Shown one piece after another: positions 1 to 5,839 of a stretch of DNA of 36,689 bases. The stretch comes from a virus, in the IMG/VR virus record IMGVR_UViG_3300009684_000078, positions 1 through 36,689 of that record; one strand, given 5' to 3'. The position numbers were made by a program, and so were the translations under genes. Under the pieces are notes generated by a model. The model searched no databases. It had not been told where the DNA came from and worked only from the letters and a program-made list of their open reading frames with translations. Within the stretch, counting starts at the first letter, position 1, and each line of letters opens with the position of its first letter.

Positions 1-590
1 AGCCTGCCGTCGCTGCCCTCGACCAGCTTGGTGCGATAAGTGCAAAACAGCAGCAGATCGCACCACTCGCGGAGCAGTGGCGACACCTGCTTGGTCAGTT
101 TCAACTCATATCTGTCGAACCCGTCGGTCTGATCCGGCGGGCTCACTCGCTTGACCATTGAGTGAGCCACGAACACGACGTTGATGCCCTGGCCGACGAG
201 CACGTCGCACGATGCCAGGAACCGCTGAAAGTGCTCCTGCAACATCACATAGCCTTTGCCGAAACCGAAGTCTTCGATCGACTTCTTCCCGCTTGTTTTC
301 AGCAACCACTCGACCAGCAGCTTCTCGGCCCAGTCTGCCGAGTCGATGACGATCGTCTTGAATCCCTGCGAGTTGACCGCGAGCTCGGTGAGCGCAAGCG
401 TTAACGTCTTCCAGTCGTGAACGGACGAACGGGCCACGTCGAGGTGGTTCGTGCCGTCCTCCGTGTCGAGCACCAGGGGGGAAGGAAACTGCGTCGCGAG
501 CGTCGTCTTCCCGATGCCCTCGATGCCGTACAGCGTGCCGCGGACCGCCGCCTGGCGGCGCCCGCGTGTGATGTTCAATACTCCACTCAT
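1..590 (-). CDS. Sak4-like RecA-fold ATPase (AAA_24 type), 3' end beyond the window
   Basis: 196 codons are visible and the gene runs off the left edge. A Walker A motif, GIEGIGKTTLA, lies near residues 22-32, followed by PLVLDTEDGT. A Walker B strand, TIVIDSADW, is near residue 80, and VVFVAHSMVKR near residue 140 fits the sensor strand of RecA-like folds. The family (phage nucleotide-binding protein, Sak4/AAA_24) acts with single-strand annealing proteins and SSB in phage recombination and replication. The ATG overlaps the stop of the upstream gene as ATGA, so the two are probably translationally coupled. The frame is open to position 1 with no stop. The family call is confident. A role in recombination rather than another ATPase role is inferred. 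Confidence 0.85.
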   Translation of the reverse strand, partial: MSGVLNITRGRRQAAVRGTLYGIEGIGKTTLATQFPSPLVLDTEDGTNHLDVARSSVHDWKTLTLALTELAVNSQGFKTIVIDSADWAEKLLVEWLLKTSGKKSIEDFGFGKGYVMLQEHFQRFLASCDVLVGQGINVVFVAHSMVKRVSPPDQTDGFDRYELKLTKQVSPLLREWCDLLLFCTYRTKLVEGSDGR

Positions 591-817
591 GTCGAGCTCC
601 CTTCGTCTTTCCGAATGACCGTCGCAGCCTGGGCCAGCGCCGTCCTGAGCGCCAGTAAATCCGCAGGCTCGACCCGATAGAGGCCACGTTCCAACTGCTC
701 CATGCCAGAGACCATCACGCGGGCGGCGCGATACGCTCGCCCGAGTGCAGCACTTCGTTCGCATTGCTGCTGCGACCGGGTGCGAGAATCACGGGTTGGG
801 GTCTGGTTCAAACTCAT
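587..817 (-). CDS. Small hypothetical protein, early operon
   Basis: 76 residues, basic at the N-terminus, then a predicted helical part (around GRAYRAARVMVSGMEQLERG and DLLALRTALAQAATVI). The ATG at 817 lies inside the csrA reading frame (29-nt overlap) and has GGAG about seven bases upstream. The stop overlaps the ATPase start as ATGA. I do not recognise a family. Position between CsrA and the Sak4-like ATPase suggests an early or recombination accessory protein, which is inference only. Confidence 0.7.
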   Translation of the reverse strand: MSLNQTPTRDSRTRSQQQCERSAALGRAYRAARVMVSGMEQLERGLYRVEPADLLALRTALAQAATVIRKDEGSST

Positions 818-1013
818 TTGCAACTCCTTCTGGTTTCTGTTGAATAGTCCACGGATCCATCCGCTCGAGGAGCTCATGCCGCAGCACCGTCACCCCAGCT
901 GGGGCTTTGACGCCAAGACGCACGCGACCTCGATCAATTGCACACACCATGACCTCGATGCCGAGGCCCTCAAAAACGATCGATTCATCCATCTTCCGAC
1001 TGAGAATCAGCAT
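789..1013 (-). CDS. csrA: CsrA-family RNA-binding regulator
   Basis: 74 residues. The first about 55 match the CsrA core: MLILSRKMDESIV at the start, then alternating beta strands (VMVCAID, VRLGVKAP), then VTVLRHELLER at residues 41-51. The N-terminal L4 and R6 region and the late Arg of the VxVxR segment (R45 here), which bind RNA in cellular CsrA, are present. Cellular CsrA is about 61 residues, so this has a short unrelated tail rich in Pro and Glu. CsrA binds GGA motifs, often in hairpin loops over ribosome-binding sites, and changes translation or mRNA stability. The ATG overlaps the upstream gene's stop by seven bases. Its own operon leader is rich in GGA (see the leader entry), so autoregulation is possible. 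The family call is strong; targets are unknown. Confidence 0.92.
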   Translation of the reverse strand: MLILSRKMDESIVFEGLGIEVMVCAIDRGRVRLGVKAPAGVTVLRHELLERMDPWTIQQKPEGVANEFEPDPNP

Positions 1014-1285
1014 GAACGCTGCGCCTCCTTCTTGGCGGCGAGGGCCGCCAGCCGTGCCATCGCTTCGGCGCCGAGCAACGTCTCCCCCAGTTGATCGCGA
1101 AACGCTTCTAGGTCGTCGATGCACGACGTGATGACGTCATAGGCCACCAGCCGATCGCCACGGGCGATACGCTTGTCGAGGTCCCAGTCCTCGCCGTCCT
1201 CGCACGCGCCGTCGCCTGCGAGGGCTCTGCAAAGCTTCAGACGCTCGATCATGAGCAGGGCGGATGCGGCCGCGGCGATAATCAC
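1007..1285 (-). CDS. Hypothetical protein, 92 residues
   Basis: The start is chosen as the GTG at 1285, which overlaps the upstream stop as GTGA, the pattern seen through most of this genome. The protein starts with a short hydrophobic stretch (VIIAAAASALLM), then an acidic part containing CEDGEDWDLDKRIARGD, then a helical C-terminus rich in Ala and Lys. The open frame extends upstream to 1672, but that part overlaps the better-supported gene at 1282-1494 and has poorer third-position GC, so I treat it as non-coding in this frame. An ATG at 1249 (MIERLKLC) is another possible start. No family recognised. Confidence 0.65.
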   Translation of the reverse strand: MIIAAAASALLMIERLKLCRALAGDGACEDGEDWDLDKRIARGDRLVAYDVITSCIDDLEAFRDQLGETLLGAEAMARLAALAAKKEAQRSC

Positions 1286-1494
1286 CGGACCCCTAGAATC
1301 TCCTCCGCGAGCCTGCCGTAGTGCTCCTGCACCACCCAGTCCTCGCGTCCCGTGTCCAGCCGCCACGCCGGCCAACTCTGGCGAATGATCTCGCACAGTC
1401 GCTCGATCTCGGCCGGGGAGGGGTCTGCTGGCCGCAGCGTCCCGCCGCCCCGTCGTCCGCGATTTTGTGGCAGCCCGTTGTCGTCCGTGATCAC
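1282..1494 (-). CDS. Small conserved-looking hypothetical protein
   Basis: 70 residues starting at a GTG with an almost ideal ribosome-binding site (AAGGAGG, about five to six bases upstream). The sequence has a Gly/Arg-rich N-terminus (RGRRGGGTLRPADPSP), a helix (AEIERLCEIIRQSW) and a C-terminal REDWVVQEHYGRLAEEILG. Third codon positions are strongly G or C, unlike the overlapping frame, so this is the real frame. It is the first well-supported gene after the long leader and promoter at 1809-1856, and probably heads the csrA operon. Function unknown. Confidence 0.7.
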   Translation of the reverse strand: MITDDNGLPQNRGRRGGGTLRPADPSPAEIERLCEIIRQSWPAWRLDTGREDWVVQEHYGRLAEEILGVR

Positions 1495-1562
1495 GCTGGC
1501 CTCCTTGAGTTGTGGAGGGTTTCGGTTTGCGTCGTGCTGTCGGCATCCGTTGCCTCCTAGTT

Positions 1563-1593
1563 AAAAACCCCGCTCGGCGTCGTGCGTTGCGGG
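1563..1593 (-). terminator. Weak terminator-like hairpin inside the csrA-operon leader
   Basis: On the minus strand CCCGC and GCGGG (1593-1589 and 1573-1569) can form a 5-bp stem with a 15-base loop, followed by GTTTTT (1568-1563). The stem is short, so this would be an inefficient terminator or attenuator. Its place in a leader with several possible CsrA sites makes conditional termination conceivable but unproven. Confidence 0.25.
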
Positions 1594-1713
1594 ATCGTCG
1601 CTTCCGTGCCATGCCGGTTCCACCGGCCTCCTTCCGCCAATCGTCTCCGACGTCTGGCGGTCCTTTCGCCACCCCTAACGGCTGGTGTACAGCTGTTCAT
1701 TAGTGGACCTCTG

Positions 1714-1733
1714 GCCAGCATATTCATGCTGGC
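1714..1733 (-). repeat. 8-bp perfect hairpin in leader
   Basis: GCCAGCAT and ATGCTGGC form a perfect 8-bp stem with a 4-base loop. It lies about 90 bases after the predicted transcription start of the csrA-operon promoter, so it would be present in the leader RNA. No following T run, so it is not a terminator. Confidence 0.5.
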
Positions 1734-1808
1734 GCTGCTGTCAATGAAGTTTTCCGTTTGGGTGATTTGTGCCGTTCAATGAGGCTGTTTTCGACTATTT
1801 TGCTACAC

Positions 1809-1856
1809 ATGTCGGTAGGTTTTGCCAAATGGTAAAGATGTCGGTAGCTTTGTCAA
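1809..1856 (-). promoter_or_regulatory. Early promoter P3 with embedded operator
   Basis: On the minus strand TTGACA (1856-1851), a 16-bp spacer and TACCAT (1834-1829) form a sigma70-like promoter facing the csrA operon. The spacer contains TACCGACATC, matching 11 of 14 positions of the palindrome TACCGATATCGGTA found at 2512-2525 in the same register. A second copy of the half-site (CTACCGACAT, 1818-1809) lies just past the predicted start point. This is the layout of a repressor-controlled phage promoter. The repressor is not identified. Confidence 0.55.
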
Positions 1857-1990
1857 CCGCAGAATCTTCCGAGGACGGCGATAGCTGCATCAATCACGCC
1901 AGCAATCGACTGAGCGAGCTCGCTTGAGGTGCCGAGTTCCTGGCCGAGACGCACCATCACGAGGCTGTCAATCACGCGGGACCAGGTCAT
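1853..1990 (-). CDS. Small hypothetical protein, 45 residues
   Basis: Starts at 1990, where ATGA overlaps the stop of the primase-polymerase gene; an ATG three codons upstream (1999) is an alternative. The product (MTWSRVIDSLVMVRLG...) looks helical and ends IAGVIDAAIAVLGRFCG, a mildly hydrophobic stretch. Its stop falls at the upstream edge of the next promoter (1829-1856). No family recognised. Confidence 0.5.
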   Translation of the reverse strand: MTWSRVIDSLVMVRLGQELGTSSELAQSIAGVIDAAIAVLGRFCG

Positions 1991-2481
1991 GCGTTGCATG
2001 GCACACCTCGCAGCAGTTGGGCAGGGAATGGGGCGATCGTGACAAGCGATGGCGGGACGATCCACTCATACTTGCCACCGCAGGGGTGCACAGACGGCGG
2101 AAGCACTGACTGGGCCGCACGGCCGCCGAGCCGGATCTCCAACGCGTCGGCTTTGACCACGGCTGTCAAAGGCATCCACGGCTCCCACTTGAAGAGCCGG
2201 TGCTCGCCGCGGGCCGATCGCCACGTTGGCGTGTGAATGTCGGTGATTCCAAACGCTGCAAGCTGCTCGACGCCGGCGGGGTCGTCGAACTCGACGTCGA
2301 CAACGCCGGAAGCTGGGCCGAGCAGCAGGCCGACGTTGCTGCCGGCTTCGAGCCAGCCAGCAACCACGCTCAGGTCACCGGCAGACTTCGTCTGCCAAGC
2401 CGCACCGAGCGGCCTCTTCTCGCGACGGGCCAGCCGCACAAAGCGGCATCCGGCGGCGGCGAGGTGTTCAATTTCGTTCAT
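1987..2481 (-). CDS. Stand-alone primase-polymerase (Prim-Pol) domain protein
   Basis: 164 residues, the size of a lone bifunctional DNA primase/polymerase N-terminal domain (PF09250, archaeo-eukaryotic primase superfamily). The start MNEIEHLAAAGCRFVRL matches the usual opening of these domains. NVGLLLGPASGVVDVEFDD (residues 49-67) carries the acidic metal-binding motif (DVEFDD). SARGEHRLFKW near residues 89-99 gives the conserved RGxH-type strand. The start at 2481 has GGAG seven bases upstream, and upstream in-frame codons lie within the promoter. It lacks a fused helicase, so a partner helicase would have to be elsewhere. Role: priming of phage DNA synthesis, inferred from the family. Confidence 0.8.
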   Translation of the reverse strand: MNEIEHLAAAGCRFVRLARREKRPLGAAWQTKSAGDLSVVAGWLEAGSNVGLLLGPASGVVDVEFDDPAGVEQLAAFGITDIHTPTWRSARGEHRLFKWEPWMPLTAVVKADALEIRLGGRAAQSVLPPSVHPCGGKYEWIVPPSLVTIAPFPAQLLRGVPCNA

Positions 2482-2507
2482 AGGTTTCTCCGTTTGTGTG
2501 CGAAAGA

Positions 2508-2535
2508 TCATTACCGATATCGGTAGCTTAATCAA
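2508..2535 (-). promoter_or_regulatory. Early promoter P2 with perfect operator palindrome
   Basis: Minus-strand TTGATT (2535-2530), 16-bp spacer, TAATGA (2513-2508), about 27 bases upstream of the primase-polymerase start. The perfect 14-bp palindrome TACCGATATCGGTA (2512-2525) fills most of the spacer and reaches into the -10 box, so a bound protein would block RNA polymerase. The spacer shares the run AAGCTACCGA with promoter P3. Confidence 0.6.
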
Positions 2536-2580
2536 GCCGAGTTCAGAAGTTTTTCTGACAATTGTTTTGACACGGGAAAA

Positions 2581-2826
2581 TCACGTGTCGGGCGAAAATC
2601 CGCCCGGGGGGGTGCCGCGAAGTTTTCCCTTGCCGCGGGCCTTGTCGCGGGCCTTGGCCAGCCGCTCGAGCTCGGCGGCATCGTATGCCACGGCCCGAGG
2701 GCCTACCTTCTCGCTCCAGATCGTCTTGGCCCTAGCCATCTGGCGAATGCGTCCCATCGTGCAGCCGTAGATCTCCGCGGCCTCACGAGTAAGGACCAAA
2801 CGTCTTTTTGTCGGTTCGATGGCCAT
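2581..2826 (-). CDS. Helix-turn-helix DNA-binding protein
   Basis: 81 residues. Residues about 12-30 (LTREAAEIYGCTMGRIRQMA) fit a helix-turn-helix like those of MerR or excisionase proteins, followed by a wing-like AVAYDAAELERLAKARDKARGKGK with a basic tail. Two starts are possible: 2835 (MIRMAIEP) and 2826. GGGAG sits one base before the first and ten before the second. I chose the second, though a short-leader or leaderless start at 2835 would fit the predicted promoter. As the first gene of the early region next to the integrase, it could be an excisionase or a repressor and may bind the operators described here; that is inference. Confidence 0.7.
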   Translation of the reverse strand: MAIEPTKRRLVLTREAAEIYGCTMGRIRQMARAKTIWSEKVGPRAVAYDAAELERLAKARDKARGKGKLRGTPPGGFSPDT

Positions 2827-2841
2827 GCGGATCATGCTCCC

Positions 2842-2869
2842 ATACTACCGATACGCTTACCCGCGTCAA
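2842..2869 (-). promoter_or_regulatory. Early promoter P1 with operator-like sequence
   Basis: Minus-strand TTGACG (2869-2864), 16-bp spacer, TAGTAT (2847-2842), immediately upstream of the helix-turn-helix gene. TAAGCGTATCGGTA in the same register as the P2 palindrome matches it at 10 of 14 positions, with the right half intact. If the gene's product binds this site, the gene is autoregulated. Confidence 0.5.
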
Positions 2870-2978
2870 TTTGGGCAAAAAGACTGATGTTTGACACCCC
2901 GGCCGCCACACCCGTAGGGTGGGAGCAGCCGGGAATTGTCGAGCGGAGGGCATGCAGGTCGGAAAATGAACGGCTGTA

Positions 2979-3008
2979 TTGCCAACTTGTACACCTGTAC
3001 AGTAGACT
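2979..3008 (+). promoter_or_regulatory. Candidate integrase promoter with a TGTACA repeat
   Basis: Plus-strand TTGCCA (2979-2984), 18-bp spacer, TAGACT (3003-3008), about 80 bases upstream of the integrase start. The spacer holds TGTACACCTGTACA, two copies of the palindrome TGTACA separated by CC (2988-3001). The match to sigma70 boxes is moderate, but the symmetric element between them is what a phage operator looks like. It differs from the operator of the leftward promoters. The rest of the 254-base intergenic stretch (2836-3089) shows no gene, and I could not identify an attP core. Confidence 0.4.
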
Positions 3009-3089
3009 CGACGACCTCGGCACGGATGCCGCCATGACTGCACTCGCGGTCAGCGGCATTCGCAAACCACTGCCGCGAAGGACGTCGCC

Positions 3090-4046
3090 ATGCTTGTCAG
3101 GTCTTTGCTTCTTGATCGATACGCCCCGCTCCACATGTTGTGCGACAAAACAGTTTCGCTCTACATGCAGACACTCGACCGGTTTCGCGATTACCTCGCG
3201 ACGGTGCCCGGCCGCGTGGATCCCGAGCCCACGCTCGACGACCTCGACGACCTGGTCGTGTCCAAGTTTCTGCGGTGGCGTGAGGTGACGCCGCACCGTG
3301 GGAAAATCGCAGCGCGAAACTCAGTTTTGAAAGATCGCACTCAGCTGGTTGCAGTCTGGACCTACGCAAGTAAGAAAAAACTGCTGACCAGCAATGGTCA
3401 GCATGTCGAGTGGCCATCACTGCCGCCCTACCGTGCCGTCGAGCGAGTTCCGCGAGCGTACACGTCTGCCGACGTTGCGCAGCTTATACGCTTCGCCAGG
3501 ACGCGGAGCGACAAGTACAAGGGCTCGATCGCCGGCGTGACGAACGCTTGGTGGTGGTCGACGCAAATCTACGTGTCGTGGCTCACGGCCGAGAGGCTCG
3601 GTGCGATGCTCTCCCTCCGCTGGGAGCAGATCGACCTTGAGGCCCGCGAGATCACGTTCCTTGGCCAGACGAGGAAGGGCAAGACGCGTGACATTGTGCG
3701 ACCGCTTAACCAGCAAGCCACCGACATGCTGCGAGCCGGCCAGCGCAAGCCGGAGGATATCGTCTGGCCGTGGGATCGCAGGCCGACGTCGATCTGGTCC
3801 AGTCTGCGGCACCTCTGCAAGCGTGCAGACGTCACCTATCGGGGCTTCCACGGGTTTAGGAAAGCATCCTTGAGCTACTACCACGCTGCCGGTGGGGACG
3901 CCACAAGGCTCGCTGACCACGACAGGCCGAGCACGACCCGTAAAAGCTATTTCGATCCGAACATCGTTCGCGATGGGCCGACGGCACCGGACCTGCTGCC
4001 GCCGCTCGACCTTGGCGAGGAGCCGCCGGAGCGGCCGGCGGCGTGA
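3090..4046 (+). CDS. int: Tyrosine recombinase / phage integrase
   Basis: 318 residues. An N-terminal SAM-like core-binding part (about 18-100) precedes the catalytic domain. The catalytic set is visible: R169 in TAERLGAMLSLRW, a Lys in the beta-hairpin QTRKGKTR (about 196-198), H254 and R257 in FHGFRKAS, H278 in LADHDRP and the nucleophile Y287 in KSYFDP. It catalyses site-specific insertion and excision of the phage genome, so the phage is temperate. No separate arm-binding domain is obvious at the N-terminus. GAAGGA lies nine bases before the ATG. It is divergent from the early operon, the usual arrangement for lysogeny genes. A proline/glutamate-rich tail follows the domain. Confidence 0.93.
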   Translation: MLVRSLLLDRYAPLHMLCDKTVSLYMQTLDRFRDYLATVPGRVDPEPTLDDLDDLVVSKFLRWREVTPHRGKIAARNSVLKDRTQLVAVWTYASKKKLLTSNGQHVEWPSLPPYRAVERVPRAYTSADVAQLIRFARTRSDKYKGSIAGVTNAWWWSTQIYVSWLTAERLGAMLSLRWEQIDLEAREITFLGQTRKGKTRDIVRPLNQQATDMLRAGQRKPEDIVWPWDRRPTSIWSSLRHLCKRADVTYRGFHGFRKASLSYYHAAGGDATRLADHDRPSTTRKSYFDPNIVRDGPTAPDLLPPLDLGEEPPERPAA

Positions 4047-4104
4047 CTGCCAACGCCACTCAGTGCCGCTCGCTGCCACTTTTCGCCGAGTTGTTTGTGG
4101 TTCG

Positions 4105-4110
4105 TATGAT
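4105..4110 (+). promoter_or_regulatory. Candidate -10 box upstream of the Cys-rich gene
   Basis: TATGAT at 4105-4110 differs from the consensus at one base and is about 25 bases before the next ATG. A convincing -35 box is lacking; TTCGCC lies 17 bases upstream. It falls after the integrase stop, so the small plus-strand genes may be transcribed independently of the integrase. Confidence 0.35.
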
Positions 4111-4135
4111 ACGCCCACACCGAAAGGAGTGCGGC

Positions 4136-4390
4136 ATGGAACGCGATGAAGATGACGGCCTTGATAGCGACGAATCGAAAACCTGCCAGCGTTGCAGGTT
4201 TTTCAGAGAGATCATGATCGATCAAGATGGCGAGTGCCGGAAGTACGCGCCGCAGCCGTTGAGGATGCGGCCGCCTCCGCGGCGTGGCGAGATCGACGGC
4301 AACTCTGCTGAGTGGCCAACAGTTGGCGTGGGCGATTGGTGCGGCGACTTTGAAGAGCACCCACACAAGTGCGGGCGGTCGTGGGACTAG
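4136..4390 (+). CDS. Small Cys-rich protein, possible metal site
   Basis: 84 residues with start MERDEDDG, chosen because AAAGGAG lies seven bases before the ATG; the open frame extends further upstream without a ribosome-binding site. Conserved-looking features are CQRCRFF near residue 17, DGECRKYAPQP near 30, and WPTVGVGDWCGDFEEH near 60, with a last Cys near the end. The spacing CxxC...C...WCG(D/E)F occurs in many small phage and bacterial proteins that look like metal- or iron-sulfur-binding modules. The function is unknown. It is one of three plus-strand genes. Confidence 0.7.
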   Translation: MERDEDDGLDSDESKTCQRCRFFREIMIDQDGECRKYAPQPLRMRPPPRRGEIDGNSAEWPTVGVGDWCGDFEEHPHKCGRSWD

Positions 4391-4522
4391 CCGCCGGCGG
4401 CGTGATGAAATGTCGGACAATTCAGGGCGGACGACCAACCGTTTGTCACGTGTGCACGGCCGTTCACTTCACTCACCCGCTGCCCCACACATACGATCTT
4501 TTCACCCACAAGGAGGGATCGC

Positions 4523-4732
4523 ATGTACTACCAGCAAAAGCCAGATCCGATCGCAGGTTTCATCAGCGGCGTTGCCCAGGTGACCATCGGCGTTTTCGTT
4601 GGCGGACTGCTTGCCGCGTTTGCGTTCAAGACCATTGTCACGTGGGAGGCCAAGCAGGCCATGAAGGATGCCGCGAAAGAAATTCGCAGGGCCACGCAGG
4701 ACCTTAAGACGGCTCCGCGATCTTCCGAGTGA
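4523..4732 (+). CDS. Small membrane protein, plus strand
   Basis: 69 residues with an excellent ribosome-binding site (AAGGAGG, six bases before the ATG). Residues about 10-37 (GFISGVAQVTIGVFVGGLLAAFAF) form one transmembrane helix, followed by a charged, helical cytoplasmic-type tail (AMKDAAKEIRRATQDL). A TACGAT at 4492-4497 could be a -10 box. The 132-base gap before it holds no other gene. Its 3' end overlaps the convergent gene at 4704-5078 by 29 bases. It could be a superinfection or membrane-modifying protein expressed in the lysogen, but nothing in the sequence proves it. Confidence 0.7.
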   Translation: MYYQQKPDPIAGFISGVAQVTIGVFVGGLLAAFAFKTIVTWEAKQAMKDAAKEIRRATQDLKTAPRSSE

Positions 4733-5078
4733 GCACCTTAAGCGTCACGCGGAAATCCGTGTCGCGGAACCAGAGCTCGAGCAGCACCAGCCAGCACGCG
4801 TTGGCGGCCCTCGCGAGCACGAGATCCCAGTCGGGGGAGATTCCGTTCCGGGCCTCCCACTGCTCGCGGACCTGGGCGGCGAGCAGCCGGCCGACGTGCA
4901 CCAGGTCCGCGTGGTTCTTGCCGCCGGAGCGAGCGATGATGCGGAGGTGCTCATGTGGCCAATGCCGGATGACCAGCCGCATGATCGCGCCCAGCCGCGC
5001 GGCACCGCAGTCCTCGGCGATGCTGCCAAGATGCTTGGCGATCTGATCAGTGAGTCGCTCTACGGGCTCCACAATCAC
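4704..5078 (-). CDS. Hypothetical protein at the end of the late operon
   Basis: 124 residues from the GTG at 5078, chosen because it overlaps the upstream stop as GTGA, the rule in this operon; ATGs at 5090 and 5126 are in frame but overlap further and have no ribosome-binding site. The protein is alpha-helical in appearance, with RLGAIMRLVIRHWPHEHLR, VGRLLAAQVREQWEARNG and a C-terminal ACWLVLLELWFRDTDFRV. No family recognised. It is the last minus-strand late gene and runs tail-to-tail into the plus-strand membrane protein. Confidence 0.65.
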   Translation of the reverse strand: MIVEPVERLTDQIAKHLGSIAEDCGAARLGAIMRLVIRHWPHEHLRIIARSGGKNHADLVHVGRLLAAQVREQWEARNGISPDWDLVLARAANACWLVLLELWFRDTDFRVTLKVLTRKIAEPS

Positions 5079-5335
5079 CTCGGTGGGCATTTCCCACTTG
5101 GGCACGTCTTGCACTGGCAGGCCCATCGAGAGCCGTCAGATCGCACGACATAGCCCTTGCCGCCGCAGGGGCAGACGGCCGGGGCCGCCGGATCCCGCTT
5201 TGGGGCAGGGGCCGGTTCTGTGGCAAGCGACGCGTATGCCACGTTGACGGCACCGGCCGTGCGGGCGCGCTCCTGTTCAAGCAGCTGCGGGTCGGCAGAT
5301 GTCGATGCCAGCACGTAGAGGATCCAGTGCCACAT
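5075..5335 (-). CDS. Small protein with C-terminal zinc-ribbon-like cluster
   Basis: 86 residues. The ATG at 5335 overlaps the upstream stop as TGATG. An N-terminal hydrophobic segment (MWHWILYVLASTSA) is followed by a helical region, a Pro/Ala linker and a C-terminal Cys cluster: CPCGGKGYV, then WACQCKTCPSGKCPP. Six Cys in paired CxC and CxxC arrangements suggest one or two metal sites, similar to DnaJ-type or rubredoxin-like knuckles. Function unknown; its position is in the small-protein lysis region. Confidence 0.65.
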   Translation of the reverse strand: MWHWILYVLASTSADPQLLEQERARTAGAVNVAYASLATEPAPAPKRDPAAPAVCPCGGKGYVVRSDGSRWACQCKTCPSGKCPPR

Positions 5336-5616
5336 CACCACACCTCGTTTCGCAGCTGCTGGTGCCCGTCGGGGCCGAGCACGTCGTGAGCCAGGTGTAC
5401 CTCGTCGGCATCCTGCGGGGCCGGCTCGGCGAACAGCAGGGCCGTCAGGCCAAACCGAGCGGCCACGCCGGCCACGCGGGCGAGGAACCGGAGGACGGGC
5501 CTGTCGGGCCGCAGTGGAGCCGGCCGCAGCGGCGACTCCGGAGCAGTAGCAAGCCACCATGTCAGGGCCACGGCAATCACACCGGCGACGATGAGTTTCT
5601 TTTGCTGGTCAGACAT
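5335..5616 (-). CDS. Small membrane protein of the lysis region
   Basis: 93 residues starting MSDQQKKLIVAGVIAVALTWW, a short charged N-terminus and one transmembrane helix (about 8-24), followed by a Pro/Arg-rich, then acidic and His-rich tail. The start at 5616 gives an 8-base overlap (ATGTCTGA) with the preceding GlsB-like gene. The layout of one N-terminal helix with a soluble tail would suit a spanin component or accessory lysis protein, but no motif confirms it. Confidence 0.6.
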   Translation of the reverse strand: MSDQQKKLIVAGVIAVALTWWLATAPESPLRPAPLRPDRPVLRFLARVAGVAARFGLTALLFAEPAPQDADEVHLAHDVLGPDGHQQLRNEVW

Positions 5617-5839
5617 TCGCTTCGCTCCAGATACGGTGCAGATACAACACGGCAACAGCCCCAAGAATTGAGCCCACGAACCCGGCCGGGCCGTGGCCGA
5701 ACGGGAGGCCGCCGGCGATGCTGCCGATGCAGCCAATCGCAATCGTCGGCAGCCAGCCGGCCGGGATCTTTGACGGCAAAAGCGAACGGGCGATGCCGCC
5801 AACGATCGCACCGAAAATGGCCCACACGATTAGCGTCAT
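5609..5839 (-). CDS. GlsB/YeaQ/YmgE-family membrane protein, holin candidate
   Basis: 76 residues with the typical opening of the family (PF04226), MTLIVWAIFGAIVGGIARSL, a Gly-rich middle (TIAIGCIGSIAGGL), and a last helix (GFVGSILGAVAVLYL). Three transmembrane helices in under 80 residues also fit a class I holin. The ATG overlaps the stop of the papain-like peptidase gene as ATGA. In bacteria the family is called transglycosylase-associated; its precise biochemical role is not established. Placement next to a candidate lysis enzyme makes holin function a reasonable inference. Confidence 0.75.
   Translation of the reverse strand: MTLIVWAIFGAIVGGIARSLLPSKIPAGWLPTIAIGCIGSIAGGLPFGHGPAGFVGSILGAVAVLYLHRIWSEANV

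Larger units (their letters stand above)
1495..1852 (-). promoter_or_regulatory. Long GGA-rich leader of the csrA operon
   Basis: About 360 bases without a convincing gene. From the promoter at 1829-1856 the transcript would carry a leader of over 300 bases. On the minus strand, 1495-1690 contains about nine GGA triplets. One lies in the loop of a hairpin (GCCGG, loop TGGAA, CCGGC; 1613-1627), which is the preferred CsrA target shape. An 8-bp hairpin sits at 1714-1733, and a weak terminator-like stem with a T run at 1563-1593. A strong AGGAGG at 1553-1558 precedes an ATG at 1546 (MPTARRKPKPS...), in a frame that later overlaps the 1282-1494 gene; it may be a short leader peptide or a chance match. 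CsrA control of this leader is inference. Confidence 0.45.

Noticed and set aside
106-687. A 193-codon minus-strand frame opening with MASIGSS
   Set aside because: It overlaps the Sak4-like ATPase and the small gene at 587-817 in another phase. Those frames have motifs and ribosome-binding sites; this one is Arg-rich shadow.
2836-3089. An attachment site (attP) or tRNA fragment next to the integrase
   Set aside because: No tRNA-like arm or duplicated core could be recognised by eye, and the host sequence is not available for comparison.
2887-3288. A 133-codon plus-strand frame before and inside the integrase gene
   Set aside because: It overlaps the integrase in another phase and has no ribosome-binding site or recognisable domain.
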